A stretch of DNA of 32,253 bases from Acidobacteriota bacterium (lineage in GTDB: Bacteria; Acidobacteriota; Thermoanaerobaculia; UBA5066; Gp7-AA6): the NCBI GenBank assembly GCA_020199905.1, contig JAIVJS010000007.1:1-32253 (forward strand), in the 5' to 3' direction. Below are positions 8,740 through 16,268 of this stretch, in pieces (position 1 is the first letter of the stretch; every line of letters starts with the position of its first letter). Made by a program: the position numbers and the translations under genes. A model generated the notes under the pieces. The model did no database searches, had not been told where the DNA came from, and saw only the letters and a program-made list of their open reading frames with translations.

Positions 8740-8745
8740 TAGAAT
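8740..8745 (+). promoter_or_regulatory. Possible -10 hexamer of the kinase-GAF gene
   Basis: TAGAAT (five of six to consensus) is 9 nt before the GTG start at 8755 and no Shine-Dalgarno is present. No clear -35 was found. With the FadL promoter it makes this 133-nt spacer a divergent control region. Confidence 0.35.
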
Positions 8746-8754
8746 CGAAGCACC

Positions 8755-10857
8755 GTGCCCCGCGACAGCAACACGCCGACGACCGCCGGGCCGTTGGACG
8801 CCACGCCAGGCCCCGATCGTCCGCTGACGAACGGGACCCTCCTCGGGGGCCGGTACCGCATCGAGTCGGTCCTCGGGTTCGGCGGCATGGGCGTGGTCTA
8901 CCGCGCTCGCGATCTGAAGCTCGACTGCGACATCGCTCTCAAGAGGATCCGCCCGGACCGCGTCTCCCCCGAGCGGCGCGAGACCCTCCGGCGCGAGATC
9001 ATCCTGTCGCGGCGCGTGACCCACGAGAACGTCTGCCGCGTCTTCGACCTCGTCGAATTGAATGGCGAAGAGTTCGTTTCGATGGAGTACCTGCCGGGGC
9101 GGACGCTCAAGGACGTGGAGGACGAGCAGCGGATGCTTCCTCTCGGCCGCGGCCTCGCCATTGCGAAGAAGATCTGCCGGGGGCTTGCGGCGGCGCACCG
9201 CATCGGCGTTCTGCACCGGGACCTCAAACCGGAAAACGTGATCGTGGGAATAGACGACACGCCGAGGCTCATGGACTTCGGCATAGCCGTCGAGAGCGCC
9301 GTCTACCGCGGAGAGAAGGAAGACACCGTCCCGGGAACGCCCCAGTTTCTGGCCCCGGAGCTCCTCCGCGGAGAGGCGCCGAGCGTCCGGACCGACATCT
9401 ATGCGATGGGCGTGCTCCTCTACGAGATGTTCACCGGGCAGGTTCCCTTCGACGACCCCGACACGGCGCGGCTGGTCAGGCGCGTGATCGCCGAGGCGCC
9501 TCCGAAGGCGGCGACGCTGCGCCCGGACCTTCCGCCGGAGCTTCTCGGGATCCTGGACCGCGCCATCGCGAAGGACCCCGAGACGCGCTTTCCCGACGCC
9601 GACTCCCTGGGCGACGCGATCGCGTCTTTCGAAGGGCAGGTGCTCGAGCGAGTTCTGGCCGAGGTGTCCGTGACGCGCGCCAAGATGGTCAAGCTGATGG
9701 TCATCCTCGAGGCGAACAAGGCGCTCGCCGCGACGTTCGACCCGACGGAGATCCTGCGCATCATCCTGAAGACCGCCACCTCCGAGACCGACGCGGAGCG
9801 GGGCACGATCTTTCTCAGGGAGCGCGGGGCCGATGAGCTCGTCAGCCAGATCCTCGAGGGAGGCGCCGTCGCGCCGATCCGTCTTCCGATCGGCCGGGGG
9901 ATCGCGGGGACCGTCGCGCGGACGGGGGAATCGATCAACATCGCAGACGCCTACAAGGACCCGCGCTTCGACTCGCGCACCGACCTGACCTCCGGGTTCC
10001 AGACCCGGACGATCCTTGCGGCGCCCTTGAAAACGCCGAGCGGCGAGATCGTCGGCGTCGTGCAGCTCCTGAACAAGCGCAACCGGAGCTTCACCAGGGA
10101 AGACGAGGAATTCTTAGTCGAGGTCGGGACCCATTCGGCCCTCGCGGTCGAGAGCGTCCGCCAGCACGAGGCCGCGGTGACCGCCGCCCGCCGGGAAGGC
10201 GCGGCCCGGGTCCTCCGGAGCGCTCAGTCTCTGCTCGCCCCGCACGAGTGGCCGGCGACCCCCGGCTTCGAGACGGAACCCCTCCGCTGGCGGTCGGAAG
10301 AGCTCGACCTCGTCTCCTACGCGGTCGAGGGAGGATCGGGTCTCGTCTCCTTCCTCCTGGTGGAGACCGCGCTTCCGGTCGAGTCGGCTCTCGGTGCGCT
10401 CCTTCGCGGCATCACCGCCGGTCGGGAAAGGCTCTCGTCTTCGCCGGAGGAGTCCGTCGAGAGGGCGTTCGACGCCGACTCGTCGTGCGCCGCCTCCGCC
10501 GCTCGCTGGGAAGGCGACCGCATCCTCTTCGCCGCCGCCGGCCCCGGGGCCCAGATTCCCTGGCTCCTGCGCGAGGGGCGTCCTGTCCCGTTTCCGGCGT
10601 CCGAGACGGGACGCATTCGCCGCGCGGAGGCCCGGACACAGCCGGGCGACATCCTGGTGCTCGCGTCCGCCGGCCTCTCGGCCATGGCCTTTCCGGGCAA
10701 GGCCGTTCCCCCGGAGATATCCATCCAGCATTTCGCCCGGATCGCCGACGCGTCGTCGCTGGCGGGCGCCTTTTCTCAGGTGGTCGCGGAATGGAAGAAG
10801 GCGGGCGCGGCGGGCGCGCGCGACGTGCTCTTCCTCGCCGCGCGCCGCTCCTCGTGA
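8755..10857 (+). CDS. Ser/Thr protein kinase with GAF and degenerate PP2C/SpoIIE-like domains
   Basis: Cytosolic three-part signalling protein, 700 aa. The Hanks-type kinase covers about 30-300: glycine loop GFGGMG (41-46), ATP lysine in IALKR (Lys63), catalytic loop HRDLKPEN (near 154), DFG (near 174) and PGTPQFLAPE. A GAF sensor domain follows, about 330-480 (GTIFLRE, GRGIAGTVARTG, APLKTPSGEIVGVVQLLNK). The last 200 residues resemble a SpoIIE/PP2C phosphatase (SGLVSFLLVE, GDILVLASAG), but the metal-binding Asp residues usual in GDFYD and DG motifs are not visible, so it may be a pseudophosphatase. No membrane segment is seen. The GTG start lies just before the low-complexity N-terminus. Its stop overlaps the next gene's start by 4 nt (GTGA). 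Confidence 0.88.
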   Translation: MPRDSNTPTTAGPLDATPGPDRPLTNGTLLGGRYRIESVLGFGGMGVVYRARDLKLDCDIALKRIRPDRVSPERRETLRREIILSRRVTHENVCRVFDLVELNGEEFVSMEYLPGRTLKDVEDEQRMLPLGRGLAIAKKICRGLAAAHRIGVLHRDLKPENVIVGIDDTPRLMDFGIAVESAVYRGEKEDTVPGTPQFLAPELLRGEAPSVRTDIYAMGVLLYEMFTGQVPFDDPDTARLVRRVIAEAPPKAATLRPDLPPELLGILDRAIAKDPETRFPDADSLGDAIASFEGQVLERVLAEVSVTRAKMVKLMVILEANKALAATFDPTEILRIILKTATSETDAERGTIFLRERGADELVSQILEGGAVAPIRLPIGRGIAGTVARTGESINIADAYKDPRFDSRTDLTSGFQTRTILAAPLKTPSGEIVGVVQLLNKRNRSFTREDEEFLVEVGTHSALAVESVRQHEAAVTAARREGAARVLRSAQSLLAPHEWPATPGFETEPLRWRSEELDLVSYAVEGGSGLVSFLLVETALPVESALGALLRGITAGRERLSSSPEESVERAFDADSSCAASAARWEGDRILFAAAGPGAQIPWLLREGRPVPFPASETGRIRRAEARTQPGDILVLASAGLSAMAFPGKAVPPEISIQHFARIADASSLAGAFSQVVAEWKKAGAAGARDVLFLAARRSS

Positions 10858-11822
10858 AGCATCGCTTCGTTCTGGTCGACGTCTTCGCGGACCGCCCGCT
10901 CGCGGGCAATCCCCTGGGGGTGTTTCCTCAGGCGGAGACCATTCCGGAGGAGCTTCTCCAGCCGGCAGCGCGCGAGATGGACCACGCGGCCACCGCCTTT
11001 CTCTTCCCCTCCGGGATGCCGGGCGCGCTCTTTCGGCTCCGCATCTTTTCGCGGGAGCGGGAGATCGGGTTCGCGGGACATCCCGCGCTCGGAGCCCATT
11101 TCGTGCATGCCACGGAAAGCCGGCTTCCGCTGGAGGAGCCGGTCACCCGCGTCGCCCACGAGGGCCGCGAGGGCCTCGTCCACGTCGAGCTCCTGGTCGA
11201 GAAAGGGCGGATCGGCATGCTCCGGCTGCGCCAGCGCCCCCCGAAGGTCGGCCCGCGTCTGCCCGAAGAGGACGTGGCCCGGGTCGCCCGGGCCCTCGGA
11301 CTCGAAGACGAGGCTCTCCAGGCGACGAACCAGCCGCTGCGCGTCGCGTCGACGGGGTTGCCCTGCCTGATCGTTCCCGTCGCGACGCTCGACGCCCTCG
11401 GCCGGGCGGCCCCCCGGTACGGAGCGCTCCGGGAAATCACCGAGCCCCTCGACGCGACGATCGTCTACGCGTTCACGAAGGAGACGCGCGACGCGGGCGC
11501 GAGCGCGCACGCGCGCGCCTTCGACACCATCGGCGCCTCCGAGATCCCCGGAGCGGGAGCCGCGGCCGGTGCCCTCGCCGCCTATCTCGTGTCGCAGGCC
11601 GCGGTGCCCGTCAGCCCGGTGACGTCGCTCGTGATCGAGCAGGGCCATGCGCTCTCACGCCCCTCCTCTCTCTACGTCGAAGTCCACGTCGGTCCGGAGG
11701 AGATGGCGCCCTCCGGTCGGAGGGACACGGCCGACGGGACCGGGCGGCGTCTTTCGACGATCCGGGAGGTGATCCTGGGAGGCAGGGTGATGTGGGTGGG
11801 AGAGGGGAATCTGGAGTTCTGA
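10854..11822 (+). CDS. PhzF/diaminopimelate-epimerase-fold protein lacking catalytic residues
   Basis: Member of the PhzF isomerase superfamily, 322 aa. The N-terminal signature DVFADRPLAGNPLGVF and the GFAGHPALGAH motif (His76, equivalent to PhzF His74) are clear. The two acid/base positions differ: the usual SET motif reads AAT (residues 45-47), so the Glu equivalent to PhzF Glu45 is Ala, and the EDPxTGSA motif reads EIPGAGAA (near 230), losing the Asp and Ser. The fold is retained, but PhzF-type isomerisation as known is doubtful. GTG start overlaps the kinase stop by 4 nt, so translation is probably coupled. No role in the kinase pathway is known. Confidence 0.85.
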   Translation: MKHRFVLVDVFADRPLAGNPLGVFPQAETIPEELLQPAAREMDHAATAFLFPSGMPGALFRLRIFSREREIGFAGHPALGAHFVHATESRLPLEEPVTRVAHEGREGLVHVELLVEKGRIGMLRLRQRPPKVGPRLPEEDVARVARALGLEDEALQATNQPLRVASTGLPCLIVPVATLDALGRAAPRYGALREITEPLDATIVYAFTKETRDAGASAHARAFDTIGASEIPGAGAAAGALAAYLVSQAAVPVSPVTSLVIEQGHALSRPSSLYVEVHVGPEEMAPSGRRDTADGTGRRLSTIREVILGGRVMWVGEGNLEF

Positions 11823-11850
11823 CCGGAAACCGGAAACGGGAAACGGGAAA
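11823..11850. repeat. 7-bp tandem repeat array, GGGAAAC family
   Basis: CCGGAAA twice, then CGGGAAA twice, followed by a decayed tail. The array begins at the first base after the PhzF-like gene's stop codon. Confidence 0.85.
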
Positions 11851-11922
11851 CGAAGGGAAAACACAGCAGGTTCCCGAGCCTCCTCATTTTTCCGAACTCC
11901 TTGGACGGAGCTTTTCCCGTTC

Positions 11923-11957
11923 TCAACGCTCAACGCTGAACGCTCGACGCTCAACCT
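11923..11957. repeat. 7-bp tandem repeat array, TCAACGC family
   Basis: TCAACGC, TCAACGC, TGAACGC, TCGACGC, TCAACCT. The last unit contains the stop codon of the DUF488 gene (11951-11953, minus strand). With the array at 11823 it brackets a convergent junction. Confidence 0.85.
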
Positions 11958-12565
11958 CCCCACAGCATCCCTCCGTCGTAGACGACCCGGTCGCCGTCCA
12001 CGCGCGCGAAGTCGGGGAGAGAACGGCGTCGCGCCTCGCGCTCCGAGAGGATCTCGAAGACCTGCCAGCCTCGCGCGATCAGCGCGTCGGCGATCAGCGA
12101 GCGGTGACAGCGCCACGGAAGCGCTTCGGCGCACAGGATCGCGGTGAACGTCCCGCGCGCGGCCGCCTCGAGCGTCGCCAGGGCGCCCAGAAACTCCGGC
12201 GTGTCCATGTAGTCCGCATAGCCCCGAAAGGCTTCGACCCTCCAGGCGGTGTGCGGCGAATCGGGCCGCGCCTTGCGGCGTCCGCCGAGCTCCGGCATTC
12301 CCGCATACGCGATGCCCGCGGCCGGAAGGCTCTCCGCGAGGGCGGCTCCCGCAAAGTGAGGCCACTTGCGGGAAGCGGGGTACCGCCGGACGTCGACGAC
12401 CTGCCGGACCCGATGCGCCGAAAGCAGAGCGATAAACGCTTGGAGTGACCGGTTGGAGTGCCCGACGGTGGCGATAGAGACCGCCGTCGAATCAGATTCA
12501 GAACTTGTCAGGAGTCTGGACCCTCGACTCTGAACTCTCAACTCTCCCCCGGCCTCAACGCTCAA
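11951..12565 (-). CDS. DUF488 family protein
   Basis: Up to 204 aa. The DUF488 fold starts at ATVGHSNRSL and carries the family marks: RQVVDVRRYPASRK, the LGGRR turn, and the cysteine-rich strand CAEALPWRCHRSLIAD near the C-terminus. Biochemical function is not established for the family. The start is uncertain: the TTG at 12565 is only 9 nt after the stop of the DegV fusion gene, but the first 25 or so codons from there are translated heptamer repeat, and no good start codon with a ribosome site lies closer to the conserved region. A CTG or other weak start near 12510 is possible. Probably last gene of the gcv-headed minus-strand run. Confidence 0.75.
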   Translation of the reverse strand: MSVEAGGELRVQSRGSRLLTSSESDSTAVSIATVGHSNRSLQAFIALLSAHRVRQVVDVRRYPASRKWPHFAGAALAESLPAAGIAYAGMPELGGRRKARPDSPHTAWRVEAFRGYADYMDTPEFLGALATLEAAARGTFTAILCAEALPWRCHRSLIADALIARGWQVFEILSEREARRRSLPDFARVDGDRVVYDGGMLWGG

Positions 12566-12575
12566 CCTTCTCCCC
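12520..12575. repeat. 7-bp tandem repeat array, mixed ACTCTCA and TCAACGC families
   Basis: ACCCTCG, ACTCTGA, ACTCTCA, ACTCTCC, CCCGGCC, TCAACGC, TCAACCT, TCTCCCC in one unbroken 7-bp register. It reaches the DegV fusion stop codon. Its end (12566-12579) is the reverse complement of 14 nt at 3763-3776. Confidence 0.75.
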
Positions 12576-14365
12576 TACGGCAACACGGCAACGGCCAGCG
12601 CCCCCGGCCCCCCGTGCGCTCCCAGGGCGGGCCCGCACTCGACGATCATCACGTCGGATTCGGGGTATCGCTCCCGGATCTCGCGGGCGATCGCGTCCGC
12701 CAGAGACGGCGCGTCGCAGTGCGCGACGCCGAAGCGGCGGGCGGACGTTCCGAGGTCGGCGGCCTCGAAGAGCAGCTTCATCATGCGCGCGCGGGCGGCG
12801 GCAAAACCTCTGGCTTTGGCGGCCGGCTCCGCCTTGCCCTCGGGAGTGATCGTCAGGACGGGCAGGAGACCGAGCAGCTTTCCGATGAACCCGCGGACCG
12901 GCGAGACGCGTCCTCCCCGCACGAGGTGCTCGAGAGTGGGAACCGCGATGAACAGACGGGTCCGGTCCACCGCGTCGCGGGCGACGGCGGCGACCTCGGC
13001 GGCCGACTTGCCCGCGGCGGCCGCCTCGGCGGCCGCCCGGACGATCAAGCCGAGCCCGACCGAAACGTTGCGGCTGTCGATGTGTTCGATGGTCGCGTTC
13101 TTGACCGCGCGCCCGCCGACGATGGCGGCCTGGTGGGTGCCGGAGACGGCGGCCGAAAGGTTCACCGAGACGAGAGCGCCCGAGTGCGTCGCGACGTTCT
13201 GGAAGACCTGGGTGAAGTCCGCCGGAGGCGGCTGCGAAGTCTTCGGCGCGACGTCGGTCACGGAAAAGCGCGCGTAGAACTCCGAGGGCATGATCGTTAC
13301 CTTGTCGAGGTAGTTCTCCGAGCCGAAGTAGACGCGCACGGGGACGACGCCGATGGCGAGCTCCTCGACCAGCGTCGGGGGCAGGTCGCACGTGGAATCC
13401 GTGACCACGCCGACGCGCGACGCGCGATTCTGGTCGAACCGCGTCTCGTGCTGCGCGTGCATGTCTTCGATCTTCGTCTGCGCCACCTCTCCCAGCCGCG
13501 CCATCAGCTCGAAGAGGCGCTCGGGCTCGTTCGTGTGGACGTGAAGCCGCACTCTTGTCGCTCCCCCCGCCACCACGATCGAGTCACCGAGGAGAGCCGC
13601 CTCGCGCCGGAGGGCATCGCGGTCGATGCGGTCCCCTTCGAGGAGCACCTCGGTGCAGTATCGGAAGAGGATCGACTCGGATGTTTTGTCGAAGATGGCC
13701 GCCTTCACCTCTTCGGCCGGCGCCTCGACGATCCCGCCCCGCGCCGCCTCGCGAAGGTACCGGACGATCCCTTCGATGAGATAGACGAACGCCTGCCCGC
13801 CCGCATCCACCACCCCCGCTTTCGCCAGCGCCTTCATCTGTTTCGGCGTGTTCTCGAGCGACTTCTTCGCCTCGGCCAGCGAATCGGGAAGGAGCTGCGC
13901 GAAGTCGGCGACGTCGCGCGCCCGCCGCGCGACGTAGGCGGACCAGTCGCGGATCACCGTCAGGATCGTCCCCTCGACGGGCCGCGCGATCGCGCCGTAT
14001 GCGGAGTCGGACGCCCGGACGACAGCGGCGCCGAAGTCCCCCGCCGATATCCGCGGGCTGTCGGGGAGCCCCTCGGAAAATCCGCAGAAGAACTGCGCGA
14101 GGATCGCGCCGGAGTTGCCCCGCGCACCCCCGACGGCCTCCTCCGCGAGGGCGCGTGACATCTCCCGGATGTGCCGCTGGCGGACGCGGGAGATCCCCGC
14201 CGAGATCTGCTGCAGCGTGGAGGCGACGTTCGTCCCCGTGTCTCCGTCCGGGACGGGAAAGACGTTGATCTTGTTGAGAGGCTCGGCGCGATCCGCCACG
14301 AAGCGCGATCCCGCGATGACCGCCCGCGAGAGGCGGCGGCCGTCCAGGTAACGGATGGCCATCAC
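12575..14365 (-). CDS. DhaL(Dak2)-DegV fusion, probable single-chain fatty-acid kinase
   Basis: 596 aa joining two proteins that are normally separate. The N-terminal 200 residues are a DhaL/Dak2 ATP-binding domain: NVFPVPDGDTGTN (35-47, Mg-binding Asp) and GGARGNSGAILAQ. A middle region (about 215-310) carries the FakA-type motifs LLGDSIVVAGG and VRLHVHTNEP. From about 318 a full DegV/FakB lipid-binding domain follows: VVTDSTCDLP, SVNLSAAVSGTHQA and FIAVPTLEHLVRGGRVS. In Firmicutes, FakA phosphorylates fatty acids presented by FakB for phospholipid synthesis; here kinase and carrier would be one polypeptide. FakA's usual C-terminal domain is replaced by DegV. Start is GTG followed directly by ATG, 2 nt after the zinc-ribbon gene's stop. 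Confidence 0.9.
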   Translation of the reverse strand: MMAIRYLDGRRLSRAVIAGSRFVADRAEPLNKINVFPVPDGDTGTNVASTLQQISAGISRVRQRHIREMSRALAEEAVGGARGNSGAILAQFFCGFSEGLPDSPRISAGDFGAAVVRASDSAYGAIARPVEGTILTVIRDWSAYVARRARDVADFAQLLPDSLAEAKKSLENTPKQMKALAKAGVVDAGGQAFVYLIEGIVRYLREAARGGIVEAPAEEVKAAIFDKTSESILFRYCTEVLLEGDRIDRDALRREAALLGDSIVVAGGATRVRLHVHTNEPERLFELMARLGEVAQTKIEDMHAQHETRFDQNRASRVGVVTDSTCDLPPTLVEELAIGVVPVRVYFGSENYLDKVTIMPSEFYARFSVTDVAPKTSQPPPADFTQVFQNVATHSGALVSVNLSAAVSGTHQAAIVGGRAVKNATIEHIDSRNVSVGLGLIVRAAAEAAAAGKSAAEVAAVARDAVDRTRLFIAVPTLEHLVRGGRVSPVRGFIGKLLGLLPVLTITPEGKAEPAAKARGFAAARARMMKLLFEAADLGTSARRFGVAHCDAPSLADAIAREIRERYPESDVMIVECGPALGAHGGPGALAVAVLP

Positions 14366-14367
14366 GG

Positions 14368-14637
14368 TTAAATCGGGGCCGGCGCGCCGCTCGCCGCGGT
14401 GGACGGCTCAGCGGCGGTCCGATACTCCTCGGCGATCGCGGGCAGGCGCTCGAGATACAGCAGAACGACGCCGCAGCCCATGCAGGCCCAGGGATACACG
14501 CGCTCGATCCCGAAGTCGAAGAACTTGAGCTTCCAGGGTTTCTTCCAGAAGTAGAACGTGTATCCGGAGTTGTTGCTCCGCGACCGCACGAGCACTCCCC
14601 CGTTGCAGAGGGGACATTTCCGCTGGAAGTCCGTCAT
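14368..14637 (-). CDS. Small zinc-ribbon protein
   Basis: 89 aa, function unknown. Two CxxC knuckles (KCPLCNGG near residue 8 and ACMGC near 50) would bind one zinc. Between them is an aromatic, basic stretch (YTFYFWKKPWKLKFFDFG); the tail is low-complexity Ala/Pro/Ser. The ATG at 14637 is chosen because the longer in-frame reading upstream is translated heptamer repeat and does not resemble protein. No clear ribosome site precedes it. It lies between gcvPB and the DhaL-DegV fusion on the same strand. Confidence 0.7.
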   Translation of the reverse strand: MTDFQRKCPLCNGGVLVRSRSNNSGYTFYFWKKPWKLKFFDFGIERVYPWACMGCGVVLLYLERLPAIAEEYRTAAEPSTAASGAPAPI

Positions 14638-14671
14638 GCCGGACAGCAAGGATATCTGAACGTGCGGGCCG

Positions 14672-14699
14672 GGAATCGGAAATCGGGAATCGGGAATCG
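14672..14699. repeat. 7-bp tandem repeat array, GGGAATC family
   Basis: GGAATCG, GAAATCG, GGAATCG, GGAATCG, located between the gcvPB stop and the zinc-ribbon start. It is imperfectly complementary to the array at 14726, so the transcript could fold across the gcvPB stop. Confidence 0.85.
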
Positions 14700-14720
14700 A
14701 AGGCGGAAATGAATGCCGGC

Positions 14721-16268
14721 TTACGTTTCCCGTTTCCCGTCTGCCGTTTCCCGCCCGTCCGGCTTCCACCGCAGGATCAGGTTCCGGGCGGCCCCGACCT
14801 CGTCCACGCGCTTGACCGGAGTCGTATGCGGCGCGTTCAAGACGATGGACGGGTCTTCCTCGACTTCCCGCGCGATCGCGCGCATCGCGGCGATGAAGGC
14901 GTCGAGTCCGGAGCGGCTCTCGGTCTCCGTGGGCTCGATCATCAGGGCGCCGTGGACGATGAGCGGAAACGAGATCGTCGGCGGATGGAAGCCGTAGTCC
15001 ATCAGCCTCTTTCCGATGTCGCCGTTGTGGACCCCCTTCTCCGCCTGGCGCTTGTCGGAGAAGACGACCTCGTGCATGGAGGGCGCGTCGTACTTGAGAT
15101 GGTAGTGAGCCGCCAGCCCGGCCCGGATGTAGTTCGCGTTCAGGACCGCTCCACGCGCGACCTCTCCGATCCGATTGCCGTAAGAAGAAATGTAGGCGAG
15201 CGCCCGCACGAACATCCCGTAGTTGCCGAGGAAGGTCCGCAGGCGCCCGATCGATTCCGGACGGTCGAAGTCCAGGCCGAAGCTCCCGTCTTCCCGCCGT
15301 TCAATGGTCGGCCGCGGAAGGTGGGGGGCGAGCTTCGTGGTCACCGCGACGGGGCCGGAGCCCGGACCTCCGCCGCCGTGGGGAGTCGAAAAGGTCTTGT
15401 GGAGGTTCATGTGCATCACGTCGATGCCCATCGCGCCCGGCCGGGCGATTCCGACGAAGGAGTTGAAGTTGGCGCCGTCGCAGTAGAGATATCCGCCTTT
15501 CGCGTGCACGATCCGGGCGATCTCCAGGATCCGGTCCTCGAAGATGCCGAGAGTGTTCGGCACGGTCAGCATCAGCGCGGCGACGTCCGATGTCATGGCG
15601 CCCTCGAGGACGTCCAGATCGAGAGTCCCGCGCGCGTTCGACTTGAGCTCGCGCACCTTGTAGCCGGCGAAGTGCGCCGAAGCCGGATTGGTCCCGTGGG
15701 CTGAGTCCGGGATCAGGACGGTCGTGCGGGGGTTACCCTCCTTCTCGAGGGCGGCGCGCACCATCAAAATCCCCGCGAGCTCACCCTGGGCTCCCGCCGC
15801 GGGCTGGAGAGTCACCCGCGCGAGGCCGGTCAGCTCCTTCAAGACCTGCTCCAGCCGCCACGCGAGCTCGAGCGTTCCCGCCGAAACCTCTTCCGGCGCG
15901 AGCGGGTGCGAGGCCGCGAAGCCGGGCAGCCGCGCCATCTCTTCGTTCGTCCGCGGATTGTGCTTCATCGTGCAGGATCCGAGCGGATAGGTGTTCTCGT
16001 CGATCGAGAAATTCAGCCGCGAGAGGCGCGTGAAATGACGGGCGACCTCGACCTCCGTGATCTCGGTCTCCCCCTCGATCTCTCCGCGCAGGAGGCCGGC
16101 TGGGATGGCGGAGACGTCCGGCACGTCGAGCGGCGGGAGCGAGTAGCCGACCTTTCCCGCGCCGGACCGCTCGAAGACGAGAAGCTCGTGGCGCGGCTCC
16201 GGGTGCAGGCGGTCCCCGAGCGTCGGGGGAGTGGCGGTCTCCCTATCGTTCTCGATCTCGACGCTCAT
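14721..16268 (-). CDS. gcvPB: Glycine dehydrogenase (decarboxylating) subunit 2
   Basis: PLP-binding half of split P-protein, which decarboxylates glycine and passes the aminomethyl group to GcvH. 515 aa. The PLP lysine is Lys291 in MNLHKTFSTPHGGGGPG; SCTMKHNPR and DSAHGTNPASA are also diagnostic. ATG overlaps the gcvPA stop by 4 nt (ATGA). The last 11 codons (GRETADGKRET) are encoded by a heptamer repeat, so the C-terminus seems extended into repeat sequence beyond the conserved end near NLILRWKP. Confidence 0.97.
   Translation of the reverse strand: MSVEIENDRETATPPTLGDRLHPEPRHELLVFERSGAGKVGYSLPPLDVPDVSAIPAGLLRGEIEGETEITEVEVARHFTRLSRLNFSIDENTYPLGSCTMKHNPRTNEEMARLPGFAASHPLAPEEVSAGTLELAWRLEQVLKELTGLARVTLQPAAGAQGELAGILMVRAALEKEGNPRTTVLIPDSAHGTNPASAHFAGYKVRELKSNARGTLDLDVLEGAMTSDVAALMLTVPNTLGIFEDRILEIARIVHAKGGYLYCDGANFNSFVGIARPGAMGIDVMHMNLHKTFSTPHGGGGPGSGPVAVTTKLAPHLPRPTIERREDGSFGLDFDRPESIGRLRTFLGNYGMFVRALAYISSYGNRIGEVARGAVLNANYIRAGLAAHYHLKYDAPSMHEVVFSDKRQAEKGVHNGDIGKRLMDYGFHPPTISFPLIVHGALMIEPTETESRSGLDAFIAAMRAIAREVEEDPSIVLNAPHTTPVKRVDEVGAARNLILRWKPDGRETADGKRET
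14726..14753. repeat. 7-bp tandem repeat array within the 3' end of gcvPB
   Basis: TTTCCCG, TTTCCCG, TCTGCCG, TTTCCCG on the plus strand. Because 7 is not a multiple of 3, the repeat is read in all frames and gives a non-repetitive tail of Gly, Arg, Glu, Thr and Lys. Confidence 0.85.

Noticed and set aside
12458..14158. 566-codon plus-strand frame opposite the DhaL-DegV gene
   Set aside because: The minus-strand protein has clear conserved domains throughout; the plus frame shows none.
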